NCBI GenBank assembly: GCA_031278145.1
Contig: JAITLA010000192.1
Span: 1 to 7,878 of the forward strand
Direction: 5' to 3'
DNA: 7,878 nucleotides
From: Eubacteriales Family XIII. Incertae Sedis bacterium
Lineage (GTDB): Bacteria > Bacillota_A > Clostridia > Peptostreptococcales > Anaerovoracaceae
Positions 1 through 5,583 of this stretch are shown piece by piece. Position 1 is the first letter of the stretch. Each line of letters starts with the position of its first letter. The position numbers were made by a program, and so were the translations under genes. Below the pieces are notes generated by a model. That model was not told the DNA's origin. It worked only from the letters and a program-made list of their open reading frames with translations, and ran no database searches.

Positions 1-1
1 C

Positions 2-358
2 AAGGTATTCGCCGATATGCCGCACATAGCGATCATTCTGGGCTTCGTGATCTTGGCGACCGTCATCACACAGTTTATTTCGAATGTGCCCGCCATCAGC
101 ATCGTCACAACGGTTAGCGTGCCCGTGGCGATGGCGGCCGGCATGAATCCCACAGCGCTTGCTTTCGCAATCGCGATGGCCGCACAGATGTCATATGCCT
201 TGCCGATAGCCGCGCCGCAGATGGCCATAGTGTACGGAAACGGAGGTTTGCGCATCACCGAGTTTGTGAAAGTCGGTGTGATCATGAGTTTGATTTCGAT
301 ACCCATCGTTACATTCTTCGTGTATTATTGGGCAAACTTCATATTTCCGTTCGCATAA
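2..358 (+). CDS. DASS/SLC13-type carboxylate transporter, C-terminal part
   Basis: The 5' end lies outside the window; the frame is open from base 2 and stops at TAA 356-358, giving about 118 C-terminal residues. They are very hydrophobic, with about three membrane segments. The stretch FISNVPAISIVTTVSVPVA resembles the Asn/Ser/Thr-rich segment of divalent anion:Na+ symporters. The later MSYALPIAAPQMAIVYGNG matches the second conserved SNT motif of that family (S-x-x-x-x-P-x-x-x-P-x-x-x-IVYG), followed by a last helix ending in FPFA. In family members I recall, the motif reads PPNAIVYG; here Met replaces Asn, so the anion or Na+ site may differ. Members import di- and tricarboxylates or sulfate with Na+, or exchange them. 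The gene is followed after 41 bases by two decarboxylase-family genes, so it probably brings in their carboxylate substrate. The family call is fairly firm; the substrate is unknown. Confidence 0.8.
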   Translation, partial: KVFADMPHIAIILGFVILATVITQFISNVPAISIVTTVSVPVAMAAGMNPTALAFAIAMAAQMSYALPIAAPQMAIVYGNGGLRITEFVKVGVIMSLISIPIVTFFVYYWANFIFPFA

Positions 359-399
359 GAAAAGTTGCCGCCGGAAGTAGAACAAGAAAGGAGAAAGGC

Positions 400-1413
400 A
401 TGATCATAGACGCACAACATCACGCGATGCCGAAAAAGGTATTTAAACGGTTTCATGACCCGTCCAAACCACCTATGCGCGTGTTTCTGAAAGGAAACGA
501 TTTCGTATTCGTGCCGCGTCTCTGCCTCATCGAGGAACACCTGCAAGCGATGGACGAGGCCGGGATCGATATGGCCGTGCTCTCGATGTCGCAGTTCGGC
601 AATCTCATGGGCAAGGAACTGTGCCGCGAAATAAACGAGGGTTTTGCCGAGACGGTCGCGAAATATCCCAAACGCTTTCTCATCGCGGGTTGCTTTCCGC
701 AGGACGATCCGGAAGCGGCGACGGAGGAGATCGAATATCAGGTAAAGACGCTGGGTTTCCCGGCCATTACAATGCTGACATCGCTCTCGCCGGAGATCAC
801 GCTCAGCAACAGGGAGATTATGTTTCCAATCTATGCGAAGGCCAATGCGCTCGGCATCCCGATATTCCTTCATCCGCATCTGAGACCCTTCGGCATGGAA
901 ACGGACTGCACCATCAATCGGACGCTCGGCCGCGGCTTGGATTCGGCCAAGGCGGTGCTCCGCATAATCTACGACATTTTCCCCGAGTATCCCGATTTGA
1001 AATTCATTTTGCCGCACTTCGGCGGGGCGACTTTTGCGTTGAAGGGACGAATGATGAACTTTTTTGAACCGCCCGCCTCACTCGGACTGCCGGAGCCGAA
1101 CGAAAAATATAAAAATATCGCAAAATCCCCCCTCGAACTGGCGGAACTCGGCTACGACAAGGCCTTCGACGAACTCTTTGACCGCCTGTATTTCGACGGC
1201 GCGGGCTCGGCCGGCTGGCCGTTGATCACGGAAACGGCGTTCAAGGGCGCACGTTCGGATCGCTTGTGCTTCGGCACGGACTATCCGTATGAGACGCACG
1301 AAGGCAGGGATTTTAAATACTATCTCGATACGATCAAAGAGTTGCCCATCACAGACGAGCAAAGAACCGCGTTTTTGGGTGGCAATCTCGCGAAACTGCT
1401 CAAACTGAATTGA
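400..1413 (+). CDS. ACMSD-like amidohydrolase family 2 protein (probable decarboxylase or hydrolase)
   Basis: The start is ATG 400, six bases after AAAGGAG (387-393); an upstream in-frame ATG at 328 lies inside the transporter gene and has no ribosome site. The product is 337 residues, normal for the Amidohydro_2 / ACMSD superfamily, whose TIM-barrel metalloenzymes decarboxylate, hydrate or hydrolyse unsaturated and aromatic carboxylic acids in the cytoplasm. Visible metal or catalytic positions are the N-terminal IDAQHHAMP (Asp4, Gln6, His8), His158 in FLHPH, His206 in LPHFGG and Asp294 in FGTDYPYE. The first His of the usual H-x-H pair is Gln6, which is unusual. The gene ends 21 bases before the gamma-resorcylate decarboxylase-like gene and probably shares its transcript. 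The two proteins are similar in plan but clearly diverged, so this is not a recent duplication. Family is certain; the reaction is not, and a 4-oxalomesaconate hydratase-like or lactonase-like role is also possible. Confidence 0.87.
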   Translation: MIIDAQHHAMPKKVFKRFHDPSKPPMRVFLKGNDFVFVPRLCLIEEHLQAMDEAGIDMAVLSMSQFGNLMGKELCREINEGFAETVAKYPKRFLIAGCFPQDDPEAATEEIEYQVKTLGFPAITMLTSLSPEITLSNREIMFPIYAKANALGIPIFLHPHLRPFGMETDCTINRTLGRGLDSAKAVLRIIYDIFPEYPDLKFILPHFGGATFALKGRMMNFFEPPASLGLPEPNEKYKNIAKSPLELAELGYDKAFDELFDRLYFDGAGSAGWPLITETAFKGARSDRLCFGTDYPYETHEGRDFKYYLDTIKELPITDEQRTAFLGGNLAKLLKLN

Positions 1414-1434
1414 GCGCGAGACAAGGAGGCGAAT

Positions 1435-2418
1435 ATGGATGGCAAAATCGGATTGGAGGAACATTTTGCGATTCGGGAGACGGTCGCGTTTTCCGAGCGC
1501 TACTTTCCGAAAGACGTTTGGCCTGCTTTTTCGGCACGCATTTTGGATCTGATGGACGTCCGTTTGCGGGAAATGGATAAGCACGGGATGGACATGATGA
1601 TCCTCTCATTGAATTCCCCTGCGGTGCAGGCGATTTGCGACAGAAAACAAGCGGTTTATATCGCAAAAAAGGCAAACGACGAAATGGCGGAGGCCTTTGC
1701 AAAGGCACCCAAGCGCTTCAAGGGTTTCGCGGCGCTTCCGATGCAGGATGTCGACGAAGCCATTAAGGAAATGCATCGCGCCAAAAATGAACTTAACTGC
1801 GTCGGTGTACTTGTAAACGGATATTCGCAAATCGACAATGAATCCACGTACAAATATCTCGACGATCCGATCTATCGTCCGTTTTGGGCCGAAGTCGAAA
1901 AAACGGACATGCCGTTTTACCTGCATCCCAGAGATCCGATGCCTTGCAACGCGCGGATGTACGAGGGTCATCCGTGGCTTGTGGGCGCCGCGTGGGCATT
2001 CGGCGTCGAAACCGCAACACACGCTCTCAGATTGATGTGCAGCGGTCTGTTCGATGAATATCCGAAACTGAAATTGATCTTGGGGCATCTGGGCGAAACC
2101 CTCCCCTTTTGCATTTGGCGCGCACAAAGCCGCATCGCAAAAGAAAAACGGGGAATTCCCGCACAAAAGCCCCTTTACGAGTATATGTGCAGGAATGTAT
2201 GGTATACGACGAGCGGGCAATTCCACACGCCGGCGTTGTGGAACACCGTTATGGAGTTCGGCGCCACACGCGTGCTTTTTGCAACGGATTTTCCATTTGA
2301 AGAGGTCGGTGAGGCCTGCGAATGGTTTGATCATTGCGCGATTGGCGATAACGACAAACGCTTGATCGGGCGGGAAAACAGCATTGCCCTGTTCGGATTG
2401 AGCCCGGTTGCGCGGTAA
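1435..2418 (+). CDS. Gamma-resorcylate (2,6-dihydroxybenzoate) decarboxylase family protein
   Basis: The start is ATG 1435, five bases after AAGGAGG (1423-1429). The product has 327 residues, the same length as the Rhizobium gamma-resorcylate decarboxylase I recall. It opens with KIGLEEHFAI, placing Glu8 and His10 at the known metal positions. His164 (FYLHPRDP), catalytic His218 and Glu221 (LGHLGETLPF), Arg229 and Asp285 (FATDFPFE) are all present. Other family stretches include MILSLNSPAVQAI and HALRLMCSGLFDEYP. The family uses a divalent metal to remove CO2 reversibly and without cofactor from hydroxybenzoates, for example 2,6-dihydroxybenzoate to resorcinol, in the cytoplasm. The conserved residues argue for an active decarboxylase; the exact ring substitution of the substrate cannot be read from the sequence. 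It is the last gene of its cluster and is followed by a strong terminator. Related specificities (2,3-dihydroxybenzoate, salicylate, 5-carboxyvanillate) remain possible. Confidence 0.92.
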   Translation: MDGKIGLEEHFAIRETVAFSERYFPKDVWPAFSARILDLMDVRLREMDKHGMDMMILSLNSPAVQAICDRKQAVYIAKKANDEMAEAFAKAPKRFKGFAALPMQDVDEAIKEMHRAKNELNCVGVLVNGYSQIDNESTYKYLDDPIYRPFWAEVEKTDMPFYLHPRDPMPCNARMYEGHPWLVGAAWAFGVETATHALRLMCSGLFDEYPKLKLILGHLGETLPFCIWRAQSRIAKEKRGIPAQKPLYEYMCRNVWYTTSGQFHTPALWNTVMEFGATRVLFATDFPFEEVGEACEWFDHCAIGDNDKRLIGRENSIALFGLSPVAR

Positions 2419-2497
2419 CCGGCCGGAAGGCGCCCCAAATATCCGGGGCTGCGTCCTTCACGGCCCGCCGCAGTCGCCCGCGAACGCTGTCAAGCGC

Positions 2498-2540
2498 AAA
2501 AAAGCGAAACGCGCCGGGAGCGCCGGCGCGTTTCGCTTTT
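2498..2540. terminator. Bidirectional intrinsic terminator between convergent operons
   Basis: The arms 2500-2517 and 2523-2540 are perfectly complementary over 18 bp, including four A:T pairs at the base, around a five-base loop (GAGCG). Read on the plus strand the stem ends in TTTT; on the minus strand it ends in six T (bases 2503-2498). It lies about 80 bases after the plus-strand decarboxylase stop and about 28 bases after the minus-strand small-gene stop, as expected for a shared terminator, probably stronger in the minus direction. The rest of 2419-2567 holds nothing else I can support beyond a weak 5-bp hairpin around the GCCCC and GGGGC near 2433-2451. Confidence 0.88.
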
Positions 2541-2567
2541 CGATTCGGATGACCGCCGAAGCGCTCC

Positions 2568-2807
2568 TTACGCGAATTCGGTGTTTGCGGCGGTCAGCGC
2601 GCAGAAGAACTGCGCCTTGTTTTCAAAATGATCGATCCGGATGTTATCGCAATACGCCGACAGGCTGATTTTCTTGTCGAAATCGACCCGCACCTCCGTT
2701 GCGCCCACCCGGGCAAGCAGATCCTTTTTGCTGATCGGAAAGCCGATTCCTCCGGCGTCCAAGGCCCGCACGACGTTATGCGCGGCAGCCATATAATATT
2801 TTTCCAA
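2568..2807 (-). CDS. Small uncharacterised protein, last gene of the amidase operon
   Basis: I do not recognise this family. The frame stops at TAA (2570-2568). An ATG at 2828 has no ribosome site, whereas an in-frame TTG at 2807 sits five bases after ACGGAGG (GGAGG at 2817-2813), so TTG is the likely start. It gives 79 residues beginning MEKYYMAAAHNVVRAL. An ATG five codons further in is also possible but is about 20 bases from GGAGG. The protein looks soluble and ordered: an amphipathic N-terminal helix, a GGIGFPISKKDLL segment, a probable strand (VRVDFDKKISL), and an aromatic C-terminal part with FENKAQFFCAL. No signal peptide, membrane segment or Cys/His metal cluster is evident. It follows the amidase after about 100 bases containing two hairpins, with no promoter I can see, so it is probably the last, attenuated gene of the operon. 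A partner or accessory role for the amidase is only a guess. Confidence 0.62.
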   Translation of the reverse strand: MEKYYMAAAHNVVRALDAGGIGFPISKKDLLARVGATEVRVDFDKKISLSAYCDNIRIDHFENKAQFFCALTAANTEFA

Positions 2808-2839
2808 AACAACCTCCGTGGCTCTCATCTGTTCTCAAA

Positions 2840-2877
2840 CGCCGTCCGCTGACGGCGGGCGCGGTCTTGTCCCGCGC
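2840..2877 (-). other. Two adjacent hairpins between the amidase and the small gene
   Basis: Bases 2840-2846 and 2851-2857 (CGCCGTC / GACGGCG) form a 7-bp stem with a four-base loop. Next to it, 2859-2864 and 2872-2877 (GCGCGG / CCGCGC) form a 6-bp stem with a seven-base loop. Read on the minus strand, the last stem runs into TTTGAG, too short a T-run for an efficient terminator. They could partly terminate or protect the 3' end of the amidase message, lowering expression of the small gene. This comes from visible complementarity only. Confidence 0.45.
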
Positions 2878-2910
2878 GGCTTCTGCGAAAATAGACGCCT
2901 CGTATCCCCG

Positions 2911-3816
2911 TCACTCGTTGCGATATGCGCGCGCGTCGGCGCCCACGCCCGCGAAGTCGGGATGCGTCGCGCCGCGATGCCGGAGGGTCCAGTTGAAATT
3001 GCCGGAAACATGCTGCGCGCGGTTGTAATCGACGATTGCGGGGTACAGGTCCGCCTTGATCAGCCACGGCAGACCCTCGGGCGCCTCGGTGATGATCGCG
3101 CCCTCCGGGTTCAGGATCATGCTGCGCCCGAAATAGCTGTACACGTCGTCCATGCCGACCGCGTTGGCCGTAACGACATAGCATTGCGTCGTGTACGCCA
3201 AAGCCTTGTTCGTGATCTCCCAAGCCTTGTCCCAAGGCGACATGTCATAGGACACGCGAACGATGACGTTGGCGCCGCCGTTTGCGGCCGCGCGCCACAT
3301 TTCCGGATAGTCGCCGTCCGCGCAGATGATGGTCGCGATGCGCGCGCCCTTCGGTCCCCGCGTCGTGGGACATTCCCCGCCGGGATAGCTTATTTCGCTG
3401 GGGGTCCACGGATTCATCTTCACGTAATGATGCACGATCTCGCCCTTGTTGTTGATCATGATGCAGGTATTGGCGCATTTCTTTCCGTTGAATTCCCTGA
3501 ACAAGGGGCAGAAGATCCCCCAGACGTCCAGGCTTTTGCACTTGTCCTTCAGCCGCGCGATCTCCGGGCCGTCATAATCGATCAGGGCGTTTTGGAAGTC
3601 CGGGCCGGCCCCTTGCAAGCCGCATTCGACCGTGACGATGAGATCCACGCCCGGGAAGCCGCAGACGGCCCTGTCCATAAAATCGCAGATCGTATCCACG
3701 TTCGCTTGAACGTCCTCCGAGTTTCGAGCGGCAATGGGCGCGAATTGGACCGATACGACGCTCAGGACCTCCGTTTCGAACGCACCGCTCACCGCATGCG
3801 TACTGCCGATGATCAT
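2911..3816 (-). CDS. Nitrilase-superfamily aliphatic amidase/formamidase-like protein
   Basis: The start is ATG at 3816, eight bases after AGGAGG; a TTG 24 bases upstream is also in frame but lies before the ribosome site. The product has 301 residues. The Glu-Lys-Cys triad is intact: Glu64 (TVECGLQG), Lys133 (YVKMNPWTPSE) and Cys165 (IICADGDYPEMWR), with Glu141 at the fourth conserved site. These positions and the segments PEMWR, VYSYFG and LRHRG resemble AmiE aliphatic amidase and AmiF formamidase, cytoplasmic enzymes that hydrolyse short amides to acid and ammonia through a Cys thioester. It is shorter than AmiE (346) and AmiF (334): it stops about ten residues after HRG and lacks their C-terminal arm, so quaternary structure or substrate range may differ. 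It lies 84 bases after the YtcJ-like gene in the same direction, consistent with sequential hydrolysis. Another carbon-nitrogen hydrolase activity, such as on a carbamoyl or N-acyl substrate, cannot be excluded. Confidence 0.9.
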   Translation of the reverse strand: MIIGSTHAVSGAFETEVLSVVSVQFAPIAARNSEDVQANVDTICDFMDRAVCGFPGVDLIVTVECGLQGAGPDFQNALIDYDGPEIARLKDKCKSLDVWGIFCPLFREFNGKKCANTCIMINNKGEIVHHYVKMNPWTPSEISYPGGECPTTRGPKGARIATIICADGDYPEMWRAAANGGANVIVRVSYDMSPWDKAWEITNKALAYTTQCYVVTANAVGMDDVYSYFGRSMILNPEGAIITEAPEGLPWLIKADLYPAIVDYNRAQHVSGNFNWTLRHRGATHPDFAGVGADARAYRNE

Positions 3817-3844
3817 TGTACATACCTCCTCTCGATTCAAACGC

Positions 3845-3866
3845 CGGGCGCCGCTCGCGGCGCCCG
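3845..3866 (-). other. GC-rich hairpin between the YtcJ-like and amidase genes
   Basis: Bases 3845-3853 and 3858-3866 form a perfect 9-bp GC stem (CGGGCGCCG / CGGCGCCCG) closed by a four-base loop. On the minus strand it is followed by GCGTTTGAATCGAG, with only three T, then the amidase ribosome site. It is unlikely to terminate fully. It may pause RNA polymerase or mark an mRNA processing or stability boundary that sets the ratio of the two enzymes. Confidence 0.5.
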
Positions 3867-3900
3867 CCTCCGCCGATGCACGGCGTGCTTCGGACGAATC

Positions 3901-5541
3901 TCATTCGCGTTCACGCGCGAATACCTCCTTGCCGTCGCATACGGTCCTCTCGACGCGGCAGTCGTTGATCTCGAATTCGGGTATCGCAAAGAGGTTCCTG
4001 TCCACGAGGATCATATCCGCCAGCTTGCCCTCCTCCAGCGTCCCGAGCTCCTCTTCCCGCCCGTAGACCCGTATGCTGCCGAGCGTGTAGATTTTCAGGG
4101 CCTCGGGCAGCGTGACCTTCTCCTGCGGATTGATGCCCGTGGGCTTTCCTTCGTCGTCGCACCGCGTTATGGCGGCGTATATGTTTCGGAACGGGTTCAG
4201 GCCGACCACGGGATAATCGGTGCTGAACGCCATCTGCGCCCCCTTGTCCAGAAGCGTCCGAAACGGCCATTCCCAGCGGCTGCGCTCCGGCCCGACGCGG
4301 ACGATCTTCTCATTCGCGTCCAGCGTCAGGTGGTAGGGTTGCGGGGAAACGATGACCCCAAGCTCCGCGAAGCGGGGGATGTCGTCCGGATGAATGCTTT
4401 CCACGTGCTCCAGCGTGTTGCGGATCCCACGCGCGTTCCCCGGATTGCCGAGCGCGGCGTTGGTCGTTTCAAAGATGTCGAGCCCCCATCTGACGGCGGC
4501 GTCGCCGATGCAGTGCAGCCGCACGGGGAAGCCCGCCTCGTTGGCGATCCGCGCGCAGTGTTCATAGCTCTCCTTGGGATAATTGGCGTTGCTCAAAAAG
4601 CCCGGCTTGTCCGCGTAGGGCTCCAGCAGGAAGCCCGTGTAAGTGGAGGTGACGCCGTCGACGAAGGATTTCAAACCCGTGTAGCGGAGCATCGGGGACG
4701 CGTAACGGCGCGCCGCATCCCTTTCCTTCTTCGCGTCCGCGTCTATGGTGATCAGATCCGAATAGAGGTGCAGGCGAACGGTCATGAGCCCCGCCGCATC
4801 CGCCGCGGCAAGGTCGTCGTAAAGCGCGAGCGTATCATCGTTCAAGACGTTCGGGGACATATCGCAGATGCTCGTGATCCCGTTCTCCGCAATCTCGGCC
4901 AGGAATCCGATCAGCATCTCCCGTGCGACATCCTTCGGAAAGAGCAGGAGCTTGGGCAGGGCGTCGGCCATGGCTTCGAGCTCTATCAGCATGCCGTTCG
5001 GCTCTCCGTCCTCTCCCTTCGGGATCGCGCCGAACGAAACCTCCGTCTTCCCGTCGATTCCGCATTCCGCGAGCCCCTTTGAGTTGGTCCATATCGAATG
5101 CGCGTCGGCGCAGAGCAGGTACACGGGCTTGTCCGGAATGGCCGCGTCCAGCGATTGCTTTGTCGGCAGGGGCGCGTCGTTCCAGAAAGCGGGAAACCAG
5201 CCCATTCCCAGGATCCGTTCCTCCTCGGGGTGTCGATCCGCGAATTCCTTGATGATGCGCACGCAGTCGTCTTCGGAAACGGAGCGCGAGATATCCATGC
5301 ACACGTGGGGGCTCGATGCCGCCGCACCCATGAAGAAGTGGACGTGCGCATCGGCGAATCCGGGCATGATCAGCTTGTCGCCGCAGTCCGTCACCTTGGT
5401 TTCGGGACCGATGTAGGCGCTGCCGTCGTCGTCACGCAGCACCTTTTCTATCCTGTTGCCCGTTACGACGACGGCGCCTTTGAAGGGCCTGTCCTCGAGC
5501 CCCGTAAAGATGGCGTTTCCTCTCCATACTATGTCTGCCAT
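3901..5541 (-). CDS. YtcJ-like metal-dependent amidohydrolase (Amidohydro_3)
   Basis: The start is ATG at 5541, seven bases after AAAGGAG (5555-5549). The product has 546 residues, typical for YtcJ/exoenzyme-regulatory-type amidohydrolases. The N-terminal beta-sandwich (VVVTGNRIEKV, DCGDKLIMPGFADAHVHF) leads into a TIM barrel with the metal pair His66-x-His68. Lys291 in GLKSFVDGVTST, His343 in RLHCIGDAA, His379 in TLEHVE and Asp442 in FSTDYPV complete the expected site. The C-terminal ALKIYTLGSIR, GTLEEGKLADMILVD segments close the sandwich. There is no signal peptide, so it is cytoplasmic. The family hydrolyses amide, N-formyl, N-acyl or related C-N bonds; NfdA-type members deformylate N-substituted formamides. 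It follows the antiporter after 42 bases and precedes the amidase, so a two-step amide degradation is plausible. The exact substrate cannot be told from the sequence. Confidence 0.93.
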   Translation of the reverse strand: MADIVWRGNAIFTGLEDRPFKGAVVVTGNRIEKVLRDDDGSAYIGPETKVTDCGDKLIMPGFADAHVHFFMGAAASSPHVCMDISRSVSEDDCVRIIKEFADRHPEEERILGMGWFPAFWNDAPLPTKQSLDAAIPDKPVYLLCADAHSIWTNSKGLAECGIDGKTEVSFGAIPKGEDGEPNGMLIELEAMADALPKLLLFPKDVAREMLIGFLAEIAENGITSICDMSPNVLNDDTLALYDDLAAADAAGLMTVRLHLYSDLITIDADAKKERDAARRYASPMLRYTGLKSFVDGVTSTYTGFLLEPYADKPGFLSNANYPKESYEHCARIANEAGFPVRLHCIGDAAVRWGLDIFETTNAALGNPGNARGIRNTLEHVESIHPDDIPRFAELGVIVSPQPYHLTLDANEKIVRVGPERSRWEWPFRTLLDKGAQMAFSTDYPVVGLNPFRNIYAAITRCDDEGKPTGINPQEKVTLPEALKIYTLGSIRVYGREEELGTLEEGKLADMILVDRNLFAIPEFEINDCRVERTVCDGKEVFARERE

Positions 5542-5551
5542 TGTGGTACTC

Positions 5552-5571
5552 CTTTCTTTCTTGCTTGCTTG
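5552..5571 (-). repeat. Short tetranucleotide tandem repeat at the YtcJ-like ribosome site
   Basis: On the plus strand the bases read CTTT twice then CTTG three times, five perfect 4-base units of the form CTTK. On the transcript this is CAAG three times and AAAG twice running straight into the Shine-Dalgarno AAAGGAG. A change in unit number would alter the purine-rich stretch upstream of the ribosome site but not its spacing to the start codon, so any effect on translation would be mild. Confidence 0.6.
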
Positions 5572-5583
5572 TTACTGCATGCT

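Noticed and set aside
328..399. An upstream ATG (328) for the ACMSD-like gene
   Set aside because: It overlaps the transporter, adds a basic 24-residue stretch outside the family fold and has no ribosome site; ATG 400 has AAAGGAG and starts right at the metal motif.
325..2334. Minus-strand open frames of 168-242 codons under the plus-strand decarboxylase-family genes
   Set aside because: They have no motifs and lie opposite two well-supported enzymes.
2818..5082. A 754-codon plus-strand open frame antisense to the amidase and YtcJ-like genes
   Set aside because: It is rich in Arg, His, Asp and Val with no recognisable motif. The opposite strand carries two genes with intact catalytic residues and ribosome sites. 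It is a GC-driven shadow.
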